Positions 52,879 to 61,438 of a stretch of DNA of 64,000 bases are shown one piece after another. A program made the translations under genes and the position numbers. Numbering within the stretch: the first letter of the stretch is position 1; the number at the start of each line of letters is the position of its first letter. The notes below the pieces were generated by a model. The model had not been told where the DNA came from. It saw only the letters and a program-made list of their open reading frames with translations, and did no database searches. This stretch comes from CAKMMH01 sp927798255 (GTDB lineage Bacteria; Bdellovibrionota_C; UBA2361; CAKMMH01), in the NCBI GenBank assembly GCA_034180415.1, contig JAXFOK010000015.1, forward strand, positions 68,528-132,527. The letters run 5' to 3'.

Positions 52879-53715
52879 ATGAACTACAATGAATCACTTA
52901 TAGTTATTCCATCAAGATATGCTTCCACTAGACTTCCGGGAAAGCCACTTTTAAAGATTGCAGGAAAAGAAATGGTAAGACGTGTTTATGAAAACGCCAT
53001 GCTTGTTGCTGATAAATTAAAAGATGTTAGTGTAGTTGTAGCAACAGATGATGAAAGAATACTTGAGTTTTGTGATAATAATAATATTAATTCGCTTCTT
53101 GTAAATGATCCTTGTAGGTCTGGTACGGAAAGAGCAATAAATACTCTTAAAAAAATTAATGATCCAAATATTAAATATATAGTTAATCTTCAAGGAGATA
53201 ATCCAATTTGTCCACCATGGTTTGTAGAAGAAATGCTTTTAACGTTAAAAAACGATGATTCATCTGATGTTGTTACACCTTGTGTTAATTTAACATGGGA
53301 AGGGTTAGATAAACTAAGAGAAGTTAAAAAGACAAATCCTTTCTCTGGAACGACAGTGGTCTTTAATTCTGATAACAAAGCTATTTGGTTTTCAAAAAAT
53401 ATTATTCCTGCCTTTAGGAAAGAAGAAAAATTAAGACAAGAAGATAACCTATCTCCAATTTTCCGTCATATTGGGCTTTATGGCTATAAAGCAGATATTT
53501 TATTAAATAAAATTAGTAAGTTATCAGAAACTAGATATGAAAAGCTTGAGGGGTTAGAGCAGCTTGCGTGGGTTGAAAATGGCATAAATGTAAAGGTCTT
53601 CTTTGCTGATTACAGAGGAGGAAGCGAGATGTCTGGAGTAGATACCCAAGATGACCTGTTACGAGCGCAAGAAATAATTGAAAAAGAAGGAGATTTTAGT
53701 AATATTTATAAATAA
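52879..53715 (+). CDS. kdsB: CMP-KDO synthetase (3-deoxy-manno-octulosonate cytidylyltransferase)
   Basis: Activates KDO with CTP for LPS core or capsule linker. VIPSRYASTRLPGKPL is the CTP-binding motif, then VVVATDDERI, CRSGTERA, NLQGDNPICPP (usually QGDEP), FRHIGLYGYKADIL, and the terminal GVDTQDDLLRAQEII. It is 278 residues, about 25 longer than usual through small insertions. AGAGAGG precedes ATG. Its place after the Wzm/Wzt genes links it to surface glycan assembly. Confidence 0.9.
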   Translation: MNYNESLIVIPSRYASTRLPGKPLLKIAGKEMVRRVYENAMLVADKLKDVSVVVATDDERILEFCDNNNINSLLVNDPCRSGTERAINTLKKINDPNIKYIVNLQGDNPICPPWFVEEMLLTLKNDDSSDVVTPCVNLTWEGLDKLREVKKTNPFSGTTVVFNSDNKAIWFSKNIIPAFRKEEKLRQEDNLSPIFRHIGLYGYKADILLNKISKLSETRYEKLEGLEQLAWVENGINVKVFFADYRGGSEMSGVDTQDDLLRAQEIIEKEGDFSNIYK

Positions 53716-53759
53716 TTTTCTTATATCGTAAAAAATTTTAGAAAGTGGTAACAAATTGT

Positions 53760-54410
53760 ATGAGAGATTTAAGAGATATAATTTTTGATATAACAAATAT
53801 TGAATACAAAGATATCGGTATCATCTTTGAGCAGTACGATATTAAAAATCAAATCTTAAAAGAACTTGAAAGAGTTAGGATCTTATTTTTAAAAAAGGCG
53901 CTTTCTAAACAAAGCGAAAATTTATTAATAAATGTTTCTGGTATTCCAGGAGCTGGAAAAACGACTTATTGTAAAAAAATCTTAGATCAAATTCCTTATC
54001 TAAATTATGTTTCATTTGATGCTATCATGGAATCGATTTTATATTATCAAGTTGATATGAAAAATGATCCACAGTATGCATTTACAAAATGGGAAATTCC
54101 AGCAAGAATTTTAGGTTATGAAATTTTGATAGAATTGATTTCAAAAGGACTTCCAATTCTTTTTGAACATAGCTCTGCGAATTTTCAGCATGTTGAATTA
54201 TTTAAGTATATAAAGGAAAAATTAGGATATAAAATAGAAATGCATTTTGTACCAATTGCATTAAAAGATGCATTAATTAGAGTTAAGAAAAGGGAGCGGT
54301 TGACAAAAAGGTATACACCAGAAGAATTGGTTGTCGATAGAAAATTGTTTTTACAACAAAATTTATCATACTATAAAAATATTGTTGATGTTTTCAAGGA
54401 GGCAAGGTAA
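53760..54410 (+). CDS. P-loop kinase, zeta-toxin/AAA-kinase-like
   Basis: 216 residues. A P-loop VSGIPGAGKTTYCKKI at about residue 65, VSFDAIMESILYY with an acidic Walker-B-like site, LFEHSSANFQHVELF, and a basic RVKKRERLTKRYTPEELVVDR lid suggest a small-molecule kinase of the zeta-toxin/phosphotransferase class. The partner next to it is a histidine-phosphatase-like protein, and kdsB precedes it, so a sugar or sugar-nucleotide substrate is more likely than a toxin. ATG 53760 is preferred to GTG 53745 because GAAAGTGG stands upstream. Confidence 0.6.
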   Translation: MRDLRDIIFDITNIEYKDIGIIFEQYDIKNQILKELERVRILFLKKALSKQSENLLINVSGIPGAGKTTYCKKILDQIPYLNYVSFDAIMESILYYQVDMKNDPQYAFTKWEIPARILGYEILIELISKGLPILFEHSSANFQHVELFKYIKEKLGYKIEMHFVPIALKDALIRVKKRERLTKRYTPEELVVDRKLFLQQNLSYYKNIVDVFKEAR

Positions 54411-54412
54411 AA

Positions 54413-55090
54413 ATGAGTAAAAAAACTACACTTATTGTTGCAAGACATGGAAACACATTTAGAAAAGGTGAGACTCCAACAAGAGTTGGAGCAAGAACAG
54501 ATTTGCCTCTTGTTGAAAATGAAAAGGGAACTAGAATAGGAGAATATTTACTTAATAATAATTTAATTCCTGATGTTATTTACACATCATTTCTAGCTCG
54601 TACAATTCAGACTGCAACTCTTGCTGCTAAAAAAATTGGATTAAAAGAAATTAATTTAATTTTAAAAGATACATTTAATGAGATTGATTATGGTATTGAT
54701 GAAAATAAAACAGAAGATGAAGTCATGTATCGTCTTGGATTCGAGGCTTTAAATACTAAAGGATTATCTTCAGAAGAATACATCGCAAAAGGTAAGGAAT
54801 TTATCGATTTATGGAATGGCGCAGCAGTTCCACCAAATGGATGGAATGTTAATGTAGAAAATATTATTAGTAGCATAAAAGAATTTGCGCAAGAAGTTGA
54901 GAATAAATACAAAGGAAAGAATATATTAATTGTTTCAAGTAATGGAATAATTAGATTTTTTCCACATTTAACAAAATCATACAAAGAATGTTATGAAAAA
55001 TATGGTACTAAATTAAAAACTGGTGGCATTACAATTTTTGAAAAAGAAGAAAATAGCGAGTTTTGGACTTGTACTGCTTGGGGAGTTTAA
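54413..55090 (+). CDS. histidine phosphatase-family protein lacking the second His
   Basis: 225 residues of the phosphoglycerate-mutase-like fold. IVARHGNTF (RHG at 11-13) supplies the phosphorylated His, TSFLARTIQTATLAA the conserved Arg, and FNEIDYGIDE the acid. At the second His site (usually VSHGG) the sequence is IVSSNGIIRFF, so residue 176 is Ser. It begins two bases after the kinase gene. Either a variant phosphatase or a non-catalytic member; substrate unknown. Confidence 0.7.
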   Translation: MSKKTTLIVARHGNTFRKGETPTRVGARTDLPLVENEKGTRIGEYLLNNNLIPDVIYTSFLARTIQTATLAAKKIGLKEINLILKDTFNEIDYGIDENKTEDEVMYRLGFEALNTKGLSSEEYIAKGKEFIDLWNGAAVPPNGWNVNVENIISSIKEFAQEVENKYKGKNILIVSSNGIIRFFPHLTKSYKECYEKYGTKLKTGGITIFEKEENSEFWTCTAWGV

Positions 55091-55094
55091 TTTA

Positions 55095-57422
55095 CTATCC
55101 ATCTTTTCTCTTCTTTTCTTCTTCCTTCTTAATTCTTGAATAATCAAGATAGTATAGGTTTGCTTGGATATTGTCAGTATTAGAGTAAATGTAAGTTAAG
55201 AAAAACTCTGTAATTGTAGCATTTCTTATCGCAAGCTCTTCACAAAGTCTTAAAATTAATTGAGGTCTATTAGAGTTTTCTTGCTCAAAAGTTTCCCACC
55301 ATTTTTTAGCACTTCCTGATGTATTTTCCCAATCAAGTTTTTTTCTTGTTTCGGTTATTTTGTTTTGTATTTGTTCATCTGACCAACCTGTCGTATCAGA
55401 AATTCCTTCAGGAATACTATTTGAACCTTCTCCTTGATTTGTTGATTTTACTGGTTCAGGGTCTTTTTCTATATATTCAATTGGAACATCTCTTAATTTT
55501 ACAACTGTTGATAAAGAATCATTAATTTTCTTTGACATTTCAGGTATCTTATACCAAGGTGTTAAATATCCTTGGAATACAGGAGTATTTGGAACAAAGA
55601 ATGTGTTTATGTTATCTGTTGGTCTACCAATTTCATCTGGAGTTAGTACAGCTCTTTGTTGCACTTGTTCTTGGATGTTGTCACTTTTACTTGCAAACAT
55701 TTCAGTAATTTTCTGGTTAGAACCAAGAGACGAAGTGTTAAATCTAATTGTCATTTGCCCCGTTTCTTTTGATGCCCATTCGGCGTCAACCATATCAAGA
55801 GGTGGCATGAAGATTTTTGATGTAAAACCTGCTAGTACAGAATCTGCATCATCTCCATAATTTGCCTTTACTTGAGCTGTAGATTGAATAGCGGCAACGA
55901 TACTAATATTTCTTGAACGCAATGTATTTAATTTCACGTGAATATCAGGAAGTCTTCCTAGAGCACTTGCAAACTCGTCTATTACTAATCCTACAGGTCT
56001 TGGTAATGTAACTTTTGGACATTTTTCAGCATATTTTGTTAAGAATCTTAAGATTTCTACTATGATTACATTAGCCATAGGACGAAGCATCTCAAGTTCT
56101 GATTCTCTTAATTCTACAATAAGAATAGTTGGCTCTAAAATTAATTGCTCTAGGTCTAATTCATCAAATGCCGTAGTAGCGCGAATTGCTTTTAAGTCCC
56201 ATTGAGATATACGCATACTTAACTCTGAAAGAATAGTATCTGCGTTTTGAGAACCACTTCTTACAAGATCTACAAAAGCTCTTGTGTTTCTTATCGCGTC
56301 TGGGTGTGCTTCTAGCCAGCTACAAAGTCCTTCTCTACCCGATTGCACTAGTTCATGTACTCTTGGCATCGAAAGAGTTTCATTAGGATCATTTAAAAGA
56401 CCAACCATAAGAGCATTTAAAACAGCAAGTGCGTTATTTCTAAAGAAAGGGCTATCTGCTTTTGAGCTTGGATTATCTGTTGCCATAATAATTGTATTTG
56501 CAATTAATTTAGCATCTGTATCATCTTCAATTTTACTTAGGATATTCCAGCTTAAACTTCTTTCAAGATCTAATGGGTTAAATAAAAGGATTTTTTTACT
56601 AGGGTTATATTTTTTTACAAGGCCTGCAAGTTGTGCCCACATTTCAGGTTTTGAGTCTAGGATAATTACAGATCTATTTTTACTCATTACATCATTGTAC
56701 AATATTGGCGTAATAAGTTTCGTAGTTTTACCACCACCTGTTTTTGATACTGCTAAGATATGTCTATTTCTATCCCCATTTGCCCAAATAAGATGTCCTT
56801 CTTTTAAAATTACGCCATCGCTACCTCTTAAATTTGTAACAGGAAGGGCTGTATCTGTTTCAGGATCTTTTGGTCTAGTCCACTCTAGAATTTGCGCTCT
56901 ATTTGCAAGGTCACCAGAACCAAGTTCGTTACTTTTTGAACGCATTGGCCTAATTAAAACTTTTTCTCCAAGAAGCTCATTTGTGTCAATTTTTAAAGCT
57001 TCTTTTAGACCACCTTCTTTCATTGCGTTTTTTAAGAAATAAAGTAGCCAACCTAGATATGTATAGAAGCCAAATGCTATAATTTCCTCTATAACGACAC
57101 GTTTTTCTTTAGCTCCAACTAGTATATAAAATATTGGTTCAAAAATAGATGCTGATGAAGTTTTGCTTGTACCGTTTTCAATACGGTCTAAAATATTTGC
57201 AATTTTATCGGATAATTCTTGACCATTAAATGCAAGCTCTAAACATATTCCAAGAAGAACAAATCCTATAATCCATGGAAATTTATTTGCTAATTTTGCT
57301 CTTTTAAATTGAATAATTATACATGCTATTGCAAATGGCAAGATTAGAAATGCTCCAATTAACCCTAAGTTAACGTAGTAATTGATAAGTTTTAAAACTA
57401 GACTTTCAATAAGTAAAAACAT
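55095..57422 (-). CDS. VirD4/TraG-type type IV secretion coupling protein
   Basis: 775 residues. Three or so N-terminal membrane helices (~1-130), then an FtsK/VirD4-like ATPase: SKTGGGKTTKLITPIL (226-241), VIILDSKPEMWAQLAGL, LSWNILSKIEDDTDAKLIAN, VGLVIDEFASALGRLPDI (Walker B at 481) and IVAAIQSTAQ. The tail (from ~640) is charged and Asn-rich. It recruits substrates, DNA or protein, to a type IV secretion channel. No other secretion or conjugation gene is in the window. It converges with the phosphatase gene (four bases apart). Confidence 0.82.
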   Translation of the reverse strand: MFLLIESLVLKLINYYVNLGLIGAFLILPFAIACIIIQFKRAKLANKFPWIIGFVLLGICLELAFNGQELSDKIANILDRIENGTSKTSSASIFEPIFYILVGAKEKRVVIEEIIAFGFYTYLGWLLYFLKNAMKEGGLKEALKIDTNELLGEKVLIRPMRSKSNELGSGDLANRAQILEWTRPKDPETDTALPVTNLRGSDGVILKEGHLIWANGDRNRHILAVSKTGGGKTTKLITPILYNDVMSKNRSVIILDSKPEMWAQLAGLVKKYNPSKKILLFNPLDLERSLSWNILSKIEDDTDAKLIANTIIMATDNPSSKADSPFFRNNALAVLNALMVGLLNDPNETLSMPRVHELVQSGREGLCSWLEAHPDAIRNTRAFVDLVRSGSQNADTILSELSMRISQWDLKAIRATTAFDELDLEQLILEPTILIVELRESELEMLRPMANVIIVEILRFLTKYAEKCPKVTLPRPVGLVIDEFASALGRLPDIHVKLNTLRSRNISIVAAIQSTAQVKANYGDDADSVLAGFTSKIFMPPLDMVDAEWASKETGQMTIRFNTSSLGSNQKITEMFASKSDNIQEQVQQRAVLTPDEIGRPTDNINTFFVPNTPVFQGYLTPWYKIPEMSKKINDSLSTVVKLRDVPIEYIEKDPEPVKSTNQGEGSNSIPEGISDTTGWSDEQIQNKITETRKKLDWENTSGSAKKWWETFEQENSNRPQLILRLCEELAIRNATITEFFLTYIYSNTDNIQANLYYLDYSRIKKEEEKKRKDG

Positions 57423-57749
57423 AGTAAAAATCTGAAATTAAAATAAATAAAAACTTAAACTTTTGATAATCTTTAATACGATCTTATTATTATAATCGGT
57501 TGAAGATACAATAAACCTGTATATTATCTTACAAATTTAAAAAATTACTTCAATCTTTTATTGTAATAAATTAAACAGGTTATGTATTTTTATAGTTTTA
57601 AGATAGCTATTCTTTAAAACTTTTACAAGATTTTGAACAAAATTTTTAAATTTTTAAATAATAATAAGTAGAAGTTAAACTTAATAATTGTTAAAATCTT
57701 AATTGAAGGTTTAATAGCATTTTTTATTTTTAATTTAGGAATAAATACC
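57423..57749. promoter_or_regulatory. divergent AT-rich intergenic region
   Basis: A 327-base spacer between the coupling-protein gene and lolA, presumably holding both promoters. I see several TATAAT-like boxes but no clear pair, no flagellar box, no repeat and no gene. Confidence 0.3.
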
Positions 57750-58403
57750 ATGAAAATATTTAAATTTGTTTTTGTCATATTTGGTTTTATATTTACTAGC
57801 TTTGCTAATGCATCAGGTGATACAAGTAATTCAGATAGCATTCTTGATAAAGTACAGCGTAATTATAAAAATATAAAAACTATTGAAGCAAAATTTTTAC
57901 AAGATTCACATTCTGAAGCTTTAGGGCAAGAGGAAAAAAGTAGTGGTTTATTTAAAGCACTTATTCCTAATAATATAAAAGTTGAGTATAAAGAACCGCG
58001 TGAGCAAGTATATTTAGTTACCAAGGACGGGCTTACATATATAAATTACGTCGATTCTCAAGTTGTAAAAGATAGTGCTGATTCTGTTTTAAAATCAAAG
58101 TTACCACTAACTTTTCTTGCGGGTGTCGGTGATATAAAAAAAGATTTTAAAATTGAAAAGATTACACTTTTAGGCAATTCGTATAAATTTGATTTGGAAC
58201 CAAAAGATGATGGCGAAATTGAAACAATTAGTTTATGGATAGATAAGAAATCGTTATTAGTTAATAAACTTTTTGTTAAAGAATTAGGGGACAATACGAT
58301 AACTTTTGAATTAAAAGATATTGTACTAAATAAAAATGTAACAAACGATAATTTTATAATTGAAATTCCGAAAGGATTTGATCTTATTGATAACCAAAAT
58401 TAA
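57750..58403 (+). CDS. lolA: outer-membrane lipoprotein carrier LolA
   Basis: Periplasmic chaperone that takes lipoproteins from LolCDE to the outer membrane. A signal peptide (FKFVFVIFGFIFTSFANA) precedes LDKVQRNYKNIKTIEAKFLQ, the typical first helix and strand. FKALIPNNIKVEYKEPREQVY, TFLAGVGDIKKDF and ITFELKDIVLNKNV follow as in LolA. Length is 217. Low identity to well-known LolA is normal for the family. RimO follows 33 bases later. Confidence 0.85.
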   Translation: MKIFKFVFVIFGFIFTSFANASGDTSNSDSILDKVQRNYKNIKTIEAKFLQDSHSEALGQEEKSSGLFKALIPNNIKVEYKEPREQVYLVTKDGLTYINYVDSQVVKDSADSVLKSKLPLTFLAGVGDIKKDFKIEKITLLGNSYKFDLEPKDDGEIETISLWIDKKSLLVNKLFVKELGDNTITFELKDIVLNKNVTNDNFIIEIPKGFDLIDNQN

Positions 58404-58436
58404 ATTAAATATTAAATTAAATATAAGGACATAATC

Positions 58437-59783
58437 ATGAAAAAGTATTTTTCTATTATTACACTTGGTTGCGCGAAAAATACGGTAGATACCGAGTTTA
58501 TTATTGGTATAATGGCAGATGCTGGATATGCATATACCTCTAATTTAGAAGAAGCAAAAGTTATTATTGTTAATTCTTGTGCATTTTTAAGCTCTAGTGT
58601 TAGCGAGAGTTTAAATGCAGTGTTTGAAGCTCAAGATTTAAGAAAGAATGGTAAATTAAAAACATTAGTCCTTACAGGTTGTTTGATACACAGATACAAA
58701 GACGAATTGTATGATAAACTTCCAGAAGTCGATATCTTTTTAAGTACAGAAGAAATAAAACATTTACCTAAGATTTTAAATAACAATTCTAAAGGAGCTT
58801 TTTATAAAAATTATGATGTATTTTTAGGAAATGAGAAATTGAAAAGGATTGTGACAGATGTTCCTTCTCAAGCCTATGTAAAGATTGCAGAAGGTTGTAA
58901 TCATAGATGTGCATACTGCACTATTCCACTTATAAAAGGAAAATTAAAAAGTCGAAGCATTTCATCAATTATAAAAGAAGTTAGAAGTTTAGTTAAAAAT
59001 GGAGTTAAAGAAGTCAGTCTTATAGCACAAGATTTAAGTGAATATGGAAGCGATCTTAAAGATGACACCAACTTAAATAAACTTATAGATAGTCTTCATA
59101 ATGAAAAATTTCCTTGCAAATTTAGACTGCTTTATTTATACCCAACTGGAATAAACGATGGGTTACTTAGTAGAATTGTAAAATATGATGATTTTTGTAA
59201 TTACATAGATTTACCACTCCAACATTCAAGCGAGAATATTTTAAAGGCTATGTATAGGCCAGTAGGTAAATTTTCATCATGGAATATTATAAAAAAGATT
59301 CATGAAAAATATCCTCAAATATCAATTCGTACAACATTCATAGTTGGTTTTCCAGGAGAGACAAGAGAGGATGTAGAAGATTTAAAGAATTTTGTTAAAC
59401 AAGGTTATTTTTCAAGTGTTGGGATATTTGCTTACTCTCATGAAGAGGGAAGTTTAGCATACAGTAAATATAAAGATTATAAACAAGACAAGAAACAGGT
59501 TAAAAGGGATATTAAAGAAATTGAAATTATTCAACAGAAATTAAGAGTTGCTGAGCTAAAAAAATTAAAAGGAAAACAAATCAAGGTGCTACTTGAGGGG
59601 TTCCATAAAGATACGGATTTAATTTTAGTAGGAAGGACAGAGTTTCAAGCTCCAGAAGTTGACGGGGAAGTCTTGATTACTAATATTGATCTTAGTAAAA
59701 GAGATATCAAGTTTGGAGAGTTTTATAATTCAGTAGTTACTAAAGTTGATGGTTACAATTTAGAAGCCTGTTTGATTGATTAA
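58437..59783 (+). CDS. rimO: ribosomal protein S12 methylthiotransferase RimO
   Basis: Radical-SAM enzyme that methylthiolates an Asp of S12. The UPF0004 domain has LGCAKNTVDTE (Cys 12), NSCAFLSS and LTGCL, giving three cluster Cys. The radical-SAM motif is CNHRCAYC (CxxxCxxC). A C-terminal TRAM domain covers residues ~375-448. LGCAKNxVD with VGFPGETREDV is the RimO rather than MiaB form. Length 448. Confidence 0.93.
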   Translation: MKKYFSIITLGCAKNTVDTEFIIGIMADAGYAYTSNLEEAKVIIVNSCAFLSSSVSESLNAVFEAQDLRKNGKLKTLVLTGCLIHRYKDELYDKLPEVDIFLSTEEIKHLPKILNNNSKGAFYKNYDVFLGNEKLKRIVTDVPSQAYVKIAEGCNHRCAYCTIPLIKGKLKSRSISSIIKEVRSLVKNGVKEVSLIAQDLSEYGSDLKDDTNLNKLIDSLHNEKFPCKFRLLYLYPTGINDGLLSRIVKYDDFCNYIDLPLQHSSENILKAMYRPVGKFSSWNIIKKIHEKYPQISIRTTFIVGFPGETREDVEDLKNFVKQGYFSSVGIFAYSHEEGSLAYSKYKDYKQDKKQVKRDIKEIEIIQQKLRVAELKKLKGKQIKVLLEGFHKDTDLILVGRTEFQAPEVDGEVLITNIDLSKRDIKFGEFYNSVVTKVDGYNLEACLID

Positions 59784-59792
59784 CTACCTTAG

Positions 59793-59837
59793 ATTTTAGG
59801 AATTTTTGCGCGTTTTCTAGATAAAAATTCCTAAAAT
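59793..59837. terminator. terminator hairpin after rimO
   Basis: ATTTTAGGAATTTTT (59793-59807) and AAAAATTCCTAAAAT (59823-59837) are perfectly complementary over 15 bases with a 15-base loop, ten bases after the rimO stop codon. Confidence 0.75.
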
Positions 59838-59941
59838 AAGGCTAAACTTGAAAAAGCATGGGATTTGTTATACAATAAATAATCTCTTTTAAGGATGTTT
59901 ATGTATTTAATTTAACTTAATTTTTATATGAGTGGATAACT

Positions 59942-60688
59942 ATGAAAAAGGCTGTCGTCGAAAAAATTGCACAAGTTGATTTTGCTGGTGTTGTGGCAGA
60001 TGAGCTTAATCTAGCTATTAATGACTTTATAGAAGAAAAAGGTTTTTGTACCGTTGTATTAGCGGGTGGTAAAACGCCATCTTCTATTTATAGAAGTTTA
60101 TCTGTACCTCCAAGACGTGATGAAATCGATTGGAAAAAGGTAAAGCTATTTTTAGATGATGAAAGATTTGTACCTTTTGAAAGCGATCAAAATAACTTTA
60201 AAATGATATCAGAAACTCTTATAAGCAAGCTTCCACAGCAGCCTGAAATAGTTAAAATTGATACTGATAACACAACTGCAGAAAAATCTTGTAATAAATA
60301 TAAAGAGGATATTAAAAAAAGCATGAATTTAAAAGAAGGGGAGTTGCCAGTATTTGATTTAGTTTTACTTGGTATTGGTAAAGATGGATTTACTGCTTCT
60401 ATTTATCCTGGTGCAGATCTTCCAGAGAAAAATAAGGATATATGCTATATAGTCCCTGAGTCTGAAAGGTCACCATATAAGAGGATTACTCTTTCATCGC
60501 ATGTACTTTTTGGGGCTAAAAAGATATTTTTTATCGTTTGTGATGAAGTTAAAGCGGAGATTGTTCAAAAAGTTTTAGAAGAAAATCATACGCCAAAAGA
60601 GATTCCGGTAATGCTTTATAAGAATGTTGAGGATAGAGTAACATTTTTTATAGGTGGTGCTGCAGTTAAAAATTTAAAAAAGATTTAA
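59942..60688 (+). CDS. pgl: 6-phosphogluconolactonase
   Basis: Hydrolyses 6-phosphogluconolactone in the oxidative pentose-phosphate pathway. LAGGKTPSSIYRSL, KLFLDDERFVPFESDQNNFKM, LVLLGIGKDGFTASIYPG and RITLSSHVLFGAKKIFF are the SOL/DevB family motifs. Length is 248. zwf and gnd are not adjacent. A single-gene start is likely, with AGTGG upstream. Confidence 0.88.
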   Translation: MKKAVVEKIAQVDFAGVVADELNLAINDFIEEKGFCTVVLAGGKTPSSIYRSLSVPPRRDEIDWKKVKLFLDDERFVPFESDQNNFKMISETLISKLPQQPEIVKIDTDNTTAEKSCNKYKEDIKKSMNLKEGELPVFDLVLLGIGKDGFTASIYPGADLPEKNKDICYIVPESERSPYKRITLSSHVLFGAKKIFFIVCDEVKAEIVQKVLEENHTPKEIPVMLYKNVEDRVTFFIGGAAVKNLKKI

Positions 60689-60742
60689 AAAGATTTTATT
60701 TAAGTAAGTATTTTTTATAAAATAATAGGAGTATTAATAAAT

Positions 60743-60850
60743 ATGGGAAAAGGAGATAGTAAAACAAAAAGAGGAAAAATATTTAAAGGAAGTTATGGTA
60801 ATTGTAGACCAAAAACTAAAGGTGCTTCTCAAGCAAATAAGAAGAAATAA
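60743..60850 (+). CDS. 30S ribosomal protein THX
   Basis: 35 residues, too short for routine gene calling. MGKGDSKTKRGKIFKGSYGN, then RPKTKG and a Lys tail, matches the THX/bS31 peptides (MGKGDxKTxRGKIxxGxYGxxRP), which sit in the head of the small ribosomal subunit. AGGAG at 60727-60731 is 11 bases before ATG. It follows pgl by 54 bases and is followed by a terminator. Confidence 0.85.
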   Translation: MGKGDSKTKRGKIFKGSYGNCRPKTKGASQANKKK

Positions 60851-60884
60851 TTTAGTTTTTTATTAAATTAAAAAGAATAACAGG

Positions 60885-60938
60885 AAAGGAAAAAGACTAG
60901 GTGGCTATGTATAAAAAATTATAGTTTTTTTCCTTTTT
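60885..60938. terminator. intrinsic terminator after the THX gene
   Basis: AAAGGAAAAAGACTA pairs with TAGTTTTTTTCCTTT, one mismatch, and ends in TTTTTT. It serves pgl-THX on the plus strand and, being symmetrical, may also stop the convergent 106-residue gene. Confidence 0.65.
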
Positions 60939-60953
60939 TGTTATAAATTTGAT

Positions 60954-61274
60954 TTATATGTTAATATCTAACGATTTGTATTCGTTTTCTTTTTTTGATT
61001 TCTTTTTATTGTTTTTATTTGGAAGTTCACCTTCATTTTCTCGCTCCTCAAAAGCCTTTTCGGATCGTGGAGCTGAGTATTGTATATCGCCTTTTTTTGT
61101 GTCTAATGCAGTTGCGCTTTGACTTGCAAGACTTGTTGATACTTCTCTTGTGTAATCATTTGAAGTTGTTGATAAATCGTGTCTACTGCTTCTAACATGG
61201 TCTTGAGCCGAGTTGTAGTTAGACACTAATGGTGATATTCCGGTAGATATGTTGTTGCTTATAGGAGCGACCAT
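60954..61274 (-). CDS. hypothetical 106-residue protein, probable flagellar regulon member
   Basis: No family recognised. A Ser/Thr/Asn-rich N-terminal two-thirds (PISNNISTGISPLVSNYNSA; SRHDLSTTSNDYTREVSTSL) precedes a strongly charged Lys/Glu tail. No signal peptide or membrane helix, and many polar residues as in flagellar rod, hook or filament-associated chains. Its only strong clue is a sigma-28-like promoter 67 bases upstream. It may be a small structural or chaperone-like part of the flagellum. The frame is convergent with THX and divergent from rnc. Confidence 0.55.
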   Translation of the reverse strand: MVAPISNNISTGISPLVSNYNSAQDHVRSSRHDLSTTSNDYTREVSTSLASQSATALDTKKGDIQYSAPRSEKAFEERENEGELPNKNNKKKSKKENEYKSLDINI

Positions 61275-61340
61275 GTTGTAAAATATTTTTTAATAATAAA
61301 GTTTATACAAAATTTACTTAAGTAGTCTTAGTAGCTTAAG

Positions 61341-61367
61341 TTATCGTCGTTTTTTATAAGAGCTTTA
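61341..61367 (-). promoter_or_regulatory. sigma-28-like promoter of the 106-residue gene
   Basis: On the minus strand TAAAGCTC (61367-61360), exactly 11 bases, then GACGATAA (61348-61341). The boxes match the FliA consensus at 6 of 8 and 7 of 8 positions, with the same spacing as those upstream of motA and the flagellin-like gene. Confidence 0.65.
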
Positions 61368-61438
61368 GATTATGAAGCTTTTTTAAAAAATGATGTTTTT
61401 TCATTAAGATTTGATATATTTAAGGAGAAACATCTAAA

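Noticed and set aside
53760..54410. Zeta toxin of a toxin-antitoxin pair
   Set aside because: No antitoxin-like gene is adjacent; the neighbours are kdsB and a phosphatase-fold gene, so a metabolic kinase fits better.
56284..57042. 252-codon plus-strand frame opposite the coupling protein
   Set aside because: It is antisense to the conserved ATPase domain and has no family features or ribosome site.
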